From NCBI GenBank assembly GCA_002839205.1, contig PGXP01000133.1, forward strand, positions 1 to 5,403: a DNA stretch of 5,403 nucleotides, in the 5' to 3' direction. Shown in pieces: positions 1 to 5,403 of the stretch. Numbering within the stretch: position 1 is the first letter of the stretch; every line of letters starts with the position of its first letter. Under the pieces are notes generated by a model. The model made no database searches and was not told the origin of the DNA. It saw only the letters and a program-made list of their open reading frames with translations. Origin of the DNA: Spirochaetae bacterium HGW-Spirochaetae-9. GTDB lineage: Bacteria; Spirochaetota; Spirochaetia; Treponematales; Rectinemataceae. Both the position numbers and the translations under genes were made by a program.

Positions 1-1221
1 TCCGTCGACGATGCGCTTTTCGAGGAGGTCGAGGCGCCATTCGCGCTCGGAGCCGCCGATGATCTCGCCGAACTTGGGCACGAGGACATCCATGGCGGCC
101 ACGGTCCTGCCGTCGTCATTCAGCTTCATGTAGAAAGCCTTGATATCCTTGGGATAGTCGGTGACGACGAGGGGTCCGCCGATCACTTTTTCGGTGAGGA
201 ACTTCTCGTGCTCGCTCTGGAGGTCGCAGCCCCAATAGGGGTCGAATTCGAAGCTGCCCTTGTGCTTTTCCAGTTCCTTGACGGCTTCCGTGTAGGTCAT
301 GCGCGAGAATGAGCCCTTGGCGACCTTGTCGAGCTCCTCGATGAGACCCGGCTGTATGCGGGCGTCGAAGAAGGCAAGATCGTCCGCACAGTCTTTCAGC
401 GCCGTTTTCACGAGATAGAGGATAAAATCCCTGGCGAGGGCGATGTCGTCCTCAAGTTCGGCGAAGGCGAACTCGGGCTCAATCATCCAGAACTCGGAGA
501 GGTGACGCGTTGTGTTGGAGTTTTCTGCCCTGAAGGTCGGCCCGAAGGTATAGACCCGGTTCATCGACTGGCAGTAGGTCTCCACGTTGAGCTGTCCTGA
601 TACGGTGAGAAAGGCTGGTTTGCCGAAAAAATCCTTGTCGTAGTCGACGACTCCGTCCTTGGCGATGCGGGCGAGGTCGAGGGTAGTAACCTGGAACATG
701 GCGCCGGCACCCTCGGCGTCGGCGGCCGTGATGAGGGGTGTATGCACATAGTAGAAGCCCCTCTCCTGGAAGAACTGGTGGATGGCGAAAGCCATCCTGT
801 TCCTGACGCGGGCGACGGCGCCGAAGGTATTCGTCCGCGGGCGAAGGTGGGCGATCTCCCTCAAGAATTCGAGGGAATGGGCTTTTTTCTGCAAGGGGTA
901 GGTGTCGGCAGGAGCTTCACCGATCACCTTGATCGATGAGGCTTTCACCTCCAGCTTCTGTCCCGTGCCGGGCGACGTAATGAGAATGCCCTTGACGCTG
1001 ACCGAAGCACCCGTCGTCGTCTTTTCAAACTCAGAGGCGAGGGCAGGATCAGTGGATTTTTCTGGGTCGAAGACACATTGAATATTCGCCATGCAGGAAC
1101 CATCGTTGATCTCGACGAAGACCGCCGACTTGGTCTGTCGTTTTGTCCGCACCCATCCCTTCACGATGACGGGTTGGCCTTCGAGCTTCGATGATAAAAG
1201 TTCCTTGACGGTTGGAATCAT
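1..1221 (-). CDS. asnS: Asparaginyl-tRNA synthetase (class II), C-terminus cut by window edge
   Basis: This enzyme charges tRNA-Asn with asparagine in the cytoplasm, using ATP. The 407 visible codons begin with an OB-fold anticodon-binding domain (about residues 17-100, containing [20 protein letters not shown]). The class II catalytic core follows: a motif 1 region at 148-175 ([16 protein letters not shown]), the [15 protein letters not shown] block at 198-212, and motif 2 at 230-245 ([16 protein letters not shown]). The [16 protein letters not shown] stretch separates AsnRS from AspRS. The [17 protein letters not shown] block lies near the edge. Motif 3 (the GLGFERL-type block) is missing only because the window ends; about 55 more residues are expected by comparison with the 466-residue E. 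coli enzyme. The start at 1221 is preferred because a GGAG ribosome site (1231-1228) lies 6 nt upstream. An in-frame ATG at 1233 overlaps that site and would add four residues. No convincing -35/-10 pair was found for this gene. Confidence 0.97.
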   Translation of the reverse strand, partial: MIPTVKELLSSKLEGQPVIVKGWVRTKRQTKSAVFVEINDGSCMANIQCVFDPEKSTDPALASEFEKTTTGASVSVKGILITSPGTGQKLEVKASSIKVIGEAPADTYPLQKKAHSLEFLREIAHLRPRTNTFGAVARVRNRMAFAIHQFFQERGFYYVHTPLITAADAEGAGAMFQVTTLDLARIAKDGVVDYDKDFFGKPAFLTVSGQLNVETYCQSMNRVYTFGPTFRAENSNTTRHLSEFWMIEPEFAFAELEDDIALARDFILYLVKTALKDCADDLAFFDARIQPGLIEELDKVAKGSFSRMTYTEAVKELEKHKGSFEFDPYWGCDLQSEHEKFLTEKVIGGPLVVTDYPKDIKAFYMKLNDDGRTVAAMDVLVPKFGEIIGGSEREWRLDLLEKRIVDG

Positions 1222-1312
1222 GAATATCTCCATTCAGTCCTGCAAATTTCATGCATGATATCCCCATCACGGCATAAAATCTATACGCGGTCTTGCCTTT
1301 TTATCGGCTATG

Positions 1313-1342
1313 TTGTCGCTTACTTCAGCAATGTGTTACTAT
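1313..1342 (+). promoter_or_regulatory. Extended -10 promoter for the TM2-domain gene
   Basis: A -35-like TTGTCG (1313-1318) is followed after 18 bp by TACTAT (1337-1342). A TG dinucleotide one base upstream of the hexamer (1334-1335) makes an extended -10. Transcription would start near 1349, giving a leader of about 35 nt before the TTG start at 1384. The call rests on pattern match alone. Confidence 0.5.
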
Positions 1343-1349
1343 AGTAAGC
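1318..1349. promoter_or_regulatory. Operator-like palindrome over the TM2 gene promoter
   Basis: Bases 1336-1347 (TTACTATAGTAA) form a perfect 12-bp palindrome centred on the predicted -10. A second copy of the half-site lies upstream: GCTTACT (1318-1324) is the exact reverse complement of AGTAAGC (1343-1349), with 18 bp between them. Such an arrangement over a -10 and the spacer is typical of a repressor site. No regulator gene is visible in the window, so the binding protein is unknown. Confidence 0.4.
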
Positions 1350-1373
1350 AGGTTGATTACGCCAAAATCGAGT

Positions 1374-1378
1374 GAGGA
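1374..1378 (+). promoter_or_regulatory. Ribosome binding site that fixes a TTG start
   Basis: GAGGA lies 5 nt before TTG at 1384 and decides that start over the in-frame GTG at 1372, which the site overlaps. Confidence 0.65.
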
Positions 1379-1383
1379 ACACT

Positions 1384-1896
1384 TTGAAATATAGCATTCC
1401 CGTAGCCTATGCGCTGTGGGCTATCTCCGGATTTGGGGCGCTTGGACTCCATAGGTTCTACCTCGGCAAGACGGGAACAGGCTTTCTGTGGCTGGTCTCG
1501 GGTGGTCTGGCTGGAGCGGGGGGCCTCTACGACCTCTTCACGCTCCCTCGACAGGTTCAGGACGCGAATATGCGCTACGATGCCCAGATGATGCTCGCGC
1601 AGGGCGCCGCTTCCATGCAGGGCAACCGCTATGGCTCCGCCGACGGGCTCAGCTACAGGCGCGCGGATTCACCCGAAAAGACTATCCTCAGGGTGGCGCG
1701 GAAGAATGCCGGCCAGGTGACGCCCGGCGAAGTAGCCATCGAAGGCGATCTCTCCGTCGAGGACGCCCGCAAGGAACTGGACAAGCTCGCCAAAAGCGGG
1801 ATGGCCGAGGTACGCGTGCGCCAATCGGGCGTCATCGTCTACTATTTCCCCGAATTCGCCGACAAGCACCCATCGGATTTTGTGGATTTGGGCTGA
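1384..1896 (+). CDS. TM2-domain membrane protein with winged-helix-like C-terminal domain
   Basis: The protein has 170 residues, and its function is not known. Residues about 4-55 match the TM2 domain: two hydrophobic helices flank the hallmark GLHRFYLGKTGTG (21-33), and the domain closes with GGLYDLF (46-52). A polar, Gln/Met/Ala-rich linker follows (about 56-95). The C-terminal part (about 97-156) has a helix-helix-helix-wing pattern: EKTILRVARKNAGQVTP, then SVEDARKELDKLAKSGMAEV, then SGVIVYYF. This resembles the winged-helix domains of bacterial regulators. TTG at 1384 is chosen because GAGGA (1374-1378) sits 5 nt upstream. The in-frame GTG at 1372 would add four residues but overlaps that site and has no ribosome site of its own. 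The gene is divergent from asnS and converges on the caspase operon, with 30 bp between stops. The TM2 call is firm; the winged-helix reading and any DNA binding are inference. Confidence 0.88.
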   Translation: MKYSIPVAYALWAISGFGALGLHRFYLGKTGTGFLWLVSGGLAGAGGLYDLFTLPRQVQDANMRYDAQMMLAQGAASMQGNRYGSADGLSYRRADSPEKTILRVARKNAGQVTPGEVAIEGDLSVEDARKELDKLAKSGMAEVRVRQSGVIVYYFPEFADKHPSDFVDLG

Positions 1897-1926
1897 GGCC
1901 TCTTCCCTCGGGCGCGCGTACCGCCT

Positions 1927-2904
1927 CTATTTCGTGAAGAGCACGAGGTCGCGCAGGCCGCCGGAGATGTGGGGATAGAAAGCCGTCGAGCTGCCTGATG
2001 TTCGATTCCACTTGTCATCGATCGCCTTGGCGGCATACGTATAGGCTTCCGTGCAGGTGATGAGATTGTCCCCGTTGGCGTCGCCGTTTACGGCTGCCTC
2101 AAGAAGAAATTCCGTAAAAACACCGTTTGCATAGCCGAGATAATATTGAGAATCCGATGAATAGTCCTCATAAGAAAGCTCTGCGGAGCCAGCGGCAGAG
2201 ATGACGATTGGGGCAAGAACGCCTTTCTCGGCCGCGTTGGCCGCGAGCAGATCCCCGAACTGGCCAAGGGCTGCGAGGGTCGAAACCGACGAATTCGTTC
2301 CATAGGGAGTATAGGATTGGGAGATGACGTCGGAAGATTCGCGCGCTGAGACGAAACCGCCCGAATAGCAGGAGTCGGCGATGACAATGACGTTTTGTGT
2401 CACATTCGCTGGAATGGATTCAATAATCCAAGTGCTTAGCTCGGTAGCGGAGATAAATGCAGATGTTGACCCTGCTGAGTAATCAGCAGCTACAAGATAG
2501 GTTATGCCAGATTCTTCGGTTCCATGTCCGGAAAAGTAAATCATTGCAATGCCATTTTTTTCTAGATCTTGGAACCAGCTCATAATTTCAGCACGAATAG
2601 TTGCCTTTCTTGCAGGGACTGCCCCTGGGGCTAAATCTCCATATTCTGGATTGATGAGTTTACGGTTTACTTCCCAACCTTGGCTTTCTAATAGATTGGC
2701 CAGATCTTTAGCATCATCATCTGGGTATCTCAGGTCTCTCCCGGAGGCGGGACCTGGATCGGGAAGATAGAGGTAATCTGAAATTCCAATGAAGATGGCT
2801 TTTCTTTCAACAATAATCTCTGATGGCTGTGCGCAGGATAGCAGCACTCCTGCAATTAGCAGCTCTAAAATAAATAAGTAGAATGCAGCATTTTTTAATT
2901 TCAA
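1927..2904 (-). CDS. Caspase-like (peptidase C14 / metacaspase family) lipoprotein
   Basis: This is a predicted cysteine protease of 325 residues, anchored in the envelope by a lipid. Residues 1-23 form a signal peptide ending in LLSC, with lipidated Cys24; the lipobox is loose but acceptable. The caspase fold begins at RKAIFIGISDY (34-44) and continues with YPDDDAKDLANLLESQGW (60-77). The catalytic dyad is intact: His127 in YFSGHG and Cys179 in IADSCYSGG. Asp177, two residues before the cysteine, occupies the place of the acidic S1 residue of metacaspases, which cleave after Arg/Lys. A later strand reads PIVISAAGSAELSYE (232-246), followed by ANGVFTEFLLEA. Residues 275-286 (DANGDNLITCTE) fit an EF-hand loop with Asp1, Asn3, Asp5, Ile8 and Glu12. 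The start is TTG: AAGGA (2918-2914) lies 9 nt upstream and an in-frame TAG stands at 2925-2923. The gene follows the barrel-like gene after 28 bp, so the two are probably co-transcribed. Its substrate is unknown. Confidence 0.92.
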   Translation of the reverse strand: MKLKNAAFYLFILELLIAGVLLSCAQPSEIIVERKAIFIGISDYLYLPDPGPASGRDLRYPDDDAKDLANLLESQGWEVNRKLINPEYGDLAPGAVPARKATIRAEIMSWFQDLEKNGIAMIYFSGHGTEESGITYLVAADYSAGSTSAFISATELSTWIIESIPANVTQNVIVIADSCYSGGFVSARESSDVISQSYTPYGTNSSVSTLAALGQFGDLLAANAAEKGVLAPIVISAAGSAELSYEDYSSDSQYYLGYANGVFTEFLLEAAVNGDANGDNLITCTEAYTYAAKAIDDKWNRTSGSSTAFYPHISGGLRDLVLFTK

Positions 2905-2913
2905 AATATTTCT

Positions 2914-2918
2914 TCCTT
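2914..2918 (-). promoter_or_regulatory. Ribosome binding site for the caspase gene TTG start
   Basis: AAGGA on the minus strand lies 9 nt before TTG at 2904. The in-frame stop at 2925-2923 leaves no ATG or GTG upstream, so this site decides the start. Confidence 0.6.
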
Positions 2919-2932
2919 CTGTCTATGCGCCA

Positions 2933-3562
2933 TCATCGATACCTCACTGCGCCGCCTATGCCGAACATGAAAGCTCGACCCCCCGATTTCCACGCGTATT
3001 CAAGGGGGAGAGCTATGCCGAGGGTTACGTGCTTCACCACGATGACGTCCAGACCGACTTGGACCAAGATAGCCGAATTCGCGCCCACCAGTCCTGTTCC
3101 TGAATACTTTGTCGTTCTCAATCCCGCGCCGGCATCGAAACGTGCGGAAGCCCGCAATCCAAAAGGAAGGTTGAAGGCTTTCGATCGAATGCCACCGAGG
3201 AGGCTTAAGCCAATACCCTGCCATGCCCTGTAGAGATTCCCGTCGTTTTGGGGAAGGGAGCTGCCAAAACTAAAAAAATCCGCCTGGAGAAGCCCGGAAA
3301 AGGCCGCGATCAGGCTTTCGTTGGCCTCGATGAGATCGCTGCCGGGTGAGAAAACATCGCTCGATTCGATCACTCCTGCTATTTTCATGTCCCATCCTGG
3401 CTGTATGGCCGGATTCAAGCCGCTCAAACTGGTAAGGGAAAAAAATGCTCCGCCTTGAGCGTTGAGAACAAAAATGGGAGACGGAAATCCCCTGTGAGTT
3501 GCAATCAGGGAAAAGAGCAGGAAAAATGAGGCTAATCGAGCCGTTTTATTGCGGACTTTCAT
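2933..3562 (-). CDS. Small exported protein, probable outer-membrane beta-barrel
   Basis: I do not recognise a named family for these 209 residues. The N-terminus is a Sec signal peptide: basic MKVRNKTAR, then the hydrophobic stretch SFFLLFSLIA (12-21), then a Pro/Ser-containing cleavage region. There is no lipobox. The mature part is rich in Gly, Ser and aromatics. Its C-terminal third shows alternating polar and hydrophobic strands with short turns: LPFGLRASARFDAGAGLRT, ILVQVGLDVIVVKHVTLGIA, LPLEYAW and AFMFGIGGAVRYR. Ending close to an aromatic (Tyr208-Arg209) suits a beta-barrel inserted by the BAM machinery. The size would suit a barrel of about eight strands. The ATG at 3562 has only a weak GAAG ribosome site. 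It is the first gene of an operon with the caspase lipoprotein 28 bp downstream, which suggests a shared envelope role. It could instead be a soluble periplasmic beta-rich protein. No enzymatic motif is visible. Confidence 0.75.
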   Translation of the reverse strand: MKVRNKTARLASFFLLFSLIATHRGFPSPIFVLNAQGGAFFSLTSLSGLNPAIQPGWDMKIAGVIESSDVFSPGSDLIEANESLIAAFSGLLQADFFSFGSSLPQNDGNLYRAWQGIGLSLLGGIRSKAFNLPFGLRASARFDAGAGLRTTKYSGTGLVGANSAILVQVGLDVIVVKHVTLGIALPLEYAWKSGGRAFMFGIGGAVRYR

Positions 3563-3573
3563 TGTCTTCTTTT

Positions 3574-3598
3574 AATTTACGCTAAAAAGCTGTAAATT
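3574..3598. repeat. Inverted repeat / putative operator in the divergent spacer
   Basis: AATTTACGCT (3574-3583) and AGC-T-GTAAATT (3588-3598) are reverse complements over 10 pairs, with one extra T (3591) and an AAAA centre. The repeat fills half of the 51-bp gap between two divergent genes. Its arms coincide with the candidate -10 and -35 of the minus-strand promoter. It would therefore suit a repressor acting on both sides. It could also fold as a hairpin in RNA, but no long U-run follows it in either direction as expected of a terminator. Confidence 0.5.
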
Positions 3599-3601
3599 CA
3601 A
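3574..3601 (-). promoter_or_regulatory. Candidate promoter for the barrel-caspase operon
   Basis: On the minus strand, TTGAAT (3601-3596) and TAAATT (3579-3574) are 16 bp apart. Each matches four of six consensus positions. The leader would be very short, about 5-8 nt before ATG at 3562, which weakens the call. Confidence 0.3.
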
Positions 3602-3613
3602 ACTGTACCACCG

Positions 3614-4060
3614 ATGAAACAGAACAATAATGCAAGAAATCATATCCTGCGATCAGGCGGCGATAGGCTCATCATCTCACTTGTCACTTTTCTCGCGATG
3701 ACCTTATTTTTCTCGGGCTGCTCAAAAGGCTATTCACGATACCTGAAATTGCCCTCTGATCCCTCCAGCGCCACGGGGCTGGGCTGGGCTGCCGTTACAT
3801 CGGCGTACGCCCAAGCCAGGCGGCTCCCCGACAAGCGATCCCCCGATGCGGCGCTCGTCCGCAGGGGCACCGTTTTCCAATGCATGGAGCGCAGGATCGA
3901 TCCGGAAGGGCAGGATGTAGGAGGACTCTGGTACAGATACAGTGAGGCTTCCTCGCAGGGCACCGCCGCAGCTGGCGGTTGGATCCATTCGAGCGATCTG
4001 AGTATCTTTCCATCCGAAGAGCAGGCTCGCGAAGCGATCGCCGCTCTCGCAACAGAATAA
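3614..4060 (+). CDS. SH3b-like lipoprotein
   Basis: The protein has 148 residues. A rather long n-region (1-18, with Arg13 and Arg18) precedes a hydrophobic core (LIISLVTFLAMTLFF) and the lipobox FSGC, so Cys36 should be lipidated after cleavage by signal peptidase II. The mature part looks like a bacterial SH3 (SH3b) fold: AAVTSAYAQARRLPDKRSPD (59-78), then ALVRRGTVFQCMER, then LWYRY (105-109) and GGWIHSSDLSIF (121-132). This follows the usual order of an RT-like strand, a 'G-T-V' strand, 'W-Y' and 'GW-hydrophobic-H-S-S-x-L'. SH3b domains often bind peptidoglycan or other envelope ligands, but the ligand here is unknown. A short helix (SEEQAREAIAALA) ends the protein. There is no clear ribosome site before the ATG at 3614, although it is the only sensible start upstream of the signal peptide. 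The stop is 15 bp before the DUF445 gene, which suggests an operon. Confidence 0.85.
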   Translation: MKQNNNARNHILRSGGDRLIISLVTFLAMTLFFSGCSKGYSRYLKLPSDPSSATGLGWAAVTSAYAQARRLPDKRSPDAALVRRGTVFQCMERRIDPEGQDVGGLWYRYSEASSQGTAAAGGWIHSSDLSIFPSEEQAREAIAALATE

Positions 4061-4075
4061 AGCCAAGGAAGGCTC

Positions 4076-5403
4076 ATGGATTTTTTCAAGACATGGATTA
4101 TGCCGCCCCTGGTGGGAGCCGTGATAGGCTATTTCACCAACTGGCTTGCCATCAAGATGCTCTTCAGGCCTCTGAAGCCTGTCTATGTAGGAAAGTTCAA
4201 GCTGCCTTTCACGCCAGGAATTCTTCCAAGAGAGCGCCTGCGGCTCTCCGACAGCGTAGGCGAAACGGTTTCGCGTGAGCTCCTCACACCCGAAGTATTC
4301 AAGACCCGCCTCGACGAGCCCGCGCTGAGGGCAAAAATCGAGGAAGCCATCTATCTCATCATCGGCGATTTTCTGGATGGTGAAGCATCCGGCCTTGCAA
4401 AAGCCTTGGCTGGAGGTGGGGCTGTGGAGAAATTCAAGGCCACCGAAGCCGGTGGCCTTGTCGCCCATTCGCTGGAAACAGTTCTGCGCTCCGCTGAATT
4501 CAGGCTGGCCTTGGCCGAGGCCGCGGGTCGTGCGGCCGAGACCGCAGGCAGAATACCTCTCGGCAGCTTTATTCCAGCCGGAATGGTGAGGGAAGTTGCG
4601 GAACGCTTCGCCGGGGAATGGGGAAGGTCGGACAGGCGGGAGATGATGAATGCCTTGATCGATGGGCTCTTCGAACTTCCTCTAGGCTCCAGGCCGCTTT
4701 TTTCTCCTCAGACGCTTTCTCCCCTCATCGAAACGGGAACACGCTCCCTTTTTTCGAGCGTCCTGCCCGTGGTGGAAAAAATTCTTGGAAGCGAAGCGGT
4801 GAAGGCTGACCTTGAACGTGCCGGCAGGGACATCGTGAAAAAAGCGATAGGCAGGCTGGGGCCGCTGCAGCGCCTCATCGTCAGCGCCGCCAATTACGAG
4901 AAAACCTTGAATGAGATGATGCCCGATACCATCGATGATGTATCCAGGACTGTAATCCAGCTGCTCCGAAGCGCCGATATGGTCGACAAGATCGTCGCCT
5001 CAGTGCTCAGCTATGCGCTCACGCCGAGGATTCCGCATTCATCAGCGCCAATAGCGGGCATTCTGCCTCTTCCCGAACTCAAGAAGGCTCTGGGCCAGTT
5101 TTTCAGCGGGATGAGCCTCGAAAAGGACAATTTTGCCGAGAGCGTGGAACAGCGCTATAGTACTATCGCCGAAAAGTCTCTTTCCGAACTTATGCCTGGT
5201 CTTCCCGAGGCGCTTGCACGAGGGATAGCAGGCAGCTTATCGGGTCAACCTCAGCCATCGCTGCAGACCCATCCGGCGGCCGATCTGTTCTCCTCTTCCT
5301 TCCAGGACTTCTTCCTCTCCTATGCTCAGAGAATAGAGGGGAAGACGGCGGGGGAGATATTGGGTCTCGGGAACGAAGAGAAGCGGGCTATCTCCAGGAT
5401 CGT
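4076..5403 (+). CDS. DUF445-family membrane protein, C-terminus cut by window edge
   Basis: 442 complete codons are visible and the frame runs open off the right edge. The N-terminus carries the DUF445 signature: a first membrane segment (about 7-29, PPLVGAVIGYFTNWLAIKM), then LFRPLKPVY (29-37), KLPFTPGILPRERLRLSDSV (42-61) and the SRELLTPE block (66-73). A long, mostly helical, soluble region follows, rich in Ala, Leu, Glu and Arg. Family members, such as Bacillus YheB, usually end in a second membrane segment, so the end is expected beyond the window. The molecular function of DUF445 is not established, so no reaction is proposed. Translation starts at ATG 4076 behind a strong AAGGAAGG site (4065-4072). 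The gene lies 15 bp after the SH3b lipoprotein gene and is probably co-transcribed with it, consistent with a shared envelope role. Confidence 0.93.
   Translation, partial: MDFFKTWIMPPLVGAVIGYFTNWLAIKMLFRPLKPVYVGKFKLPFTPGILPRERLRLSDSVGETVSRELLTPEVFKTRLDEPALRAKIEEAIYLIIGDFLDGEASGLAKALAGGGAVEKFKATEAGGLVAHSLETVLRSAEFRLALAEAAGRAAETAGRIPLGSFIPAGMVREVAERFAGEWGRSDRREMMNALIDGLFELPLGSRPLFSPQTLSPLIETGTRSLFSSVLPVVEKILGSEAVKADLERAGRDIVKKAIGRLGPLQRLIVSAANYEKTLNEMMPDTIDDVSRTVIQLLRSADMVDKIVASVLSYALTPRIPHSSAPIAGILPLPELKKALGQFFSGMSLEKDNFAESVEQRYSTIAEKSLSELMPGLPEALARGIAGSLSGQPQPSLQTHPAADLFSSSFQDFFLSYAQRIEGKTAGEILGLGNEEKRAISRI

Noticed and set aside
1231..1233. Alternative asnS start at the in-frame ATG four codons upstream
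   Set aside because: It overlaps the GGAG site that serves ATG 1221 and has no ribosome site of its own.
1222..1312. Promoter for asnS on the minus strand
   Set aside because: TATAGA and TATCAT hexamers are present, but neither has an acceptable -35 at 16-18 bp, so no site was called.
1897..1926. Possible bidirectional terminator between the convergent stops
   Set aside because: GAGGC (1895-1899) and GCCTC (1923-1927) pair over only 5 bp with a 23-nt loop and no T-run; too weak to call.
1488..1937. Plus-strand open frame overlapping the TM2 gene
   Set aside because: Its Arg/Gly-rich translation is typical of an out-of-frame reading, and the TM2 motif lies in the other frame.
2472..2489. 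Perfect 7-bp hairpin CTGCTGA-GTAA-TCAGCAG inside the caspase gene
   Set aside because: It lies in codons for an ordinary stretch (AADYSAG), lacks a T-run and has no sign of function; probably chance.
1927..2904. Caspase as a CRISPR-linked or abortive-infection effector
   Set aside because: It has a signal peptide and lipobox, and no CRISPR, STAND, TPR or other sensor gene is visible nearby.
3734..4468. Long minus-strand open frame of 244 codons opposite the lipoprotein and DUF445 genes
   Set aside because: It spans two convincing genes with family motifs and an intergenic ribosome site, has no recognisable domain, and is a GC-driven shadow.

Overview
This window of about 5.4 kb has roughly 50-58% GC in most places. 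It looks like chromosome from a diderm bacterium with many lipoproteins. My best guess is a spirochaete-type organism. The reasons are two loose lipoboxes (LLSC and FSGC), a TM2-domain protein with a winged-helix-like tail, an SH3-like lipoprotein and a DUF445 membrane protein. This assignment is an inference from gene content, not a sequence match.

Layout. Bases 1-1221 (minus strand) hold most of asnS, asparaginyl-tRNA synthetase, which is cut by the left edge. A divergent spacer of about 160 bp carries a good extended -10 promoter with an operator-like palindrome. This promoter faces a TM2-domain protein (1384-1896, plus). That gene converges, with only 30 bp between stops, on a two-gene minus-strand operon. 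The first gene (3562-2933) encodes a small exported protein that looks like an outer-membrane beta-barrel. The second (2904-1927) encodes a caspase-like (peptidase C14/metacaspase family) lipoprotein with an intact His/Cys dyad and an EF-hand-like calcium loop. Beyond a 51-bp divergent spacer containing a near-perfect inverted repeat, a plus-strand operon encodes an SH3b-like lipoprotein (3614-4060). Fifteen bp further on is a DUF445-family membrane protein (4076 to beyond the right edge).

How the genes fit together. asnS is housekeeping. The other five genes all encode predicted membrane or exported proteins. The most notable element is the operon pairing a beta-barrel candidate with a lipidated caspase homologue, which suggests a protease tethered in the envelope rather than a cytoplasmic cell-death effector. 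The N-terminal half of the caspase gene is clearly AT-richer than its C-terminal half, and the cassette sits between convergent and divergent neighbours, so it may be an accessory insertion. I saw no tRNA, rRNA, CRISPR array, insertion sequence or convincing intrinsic terminator.
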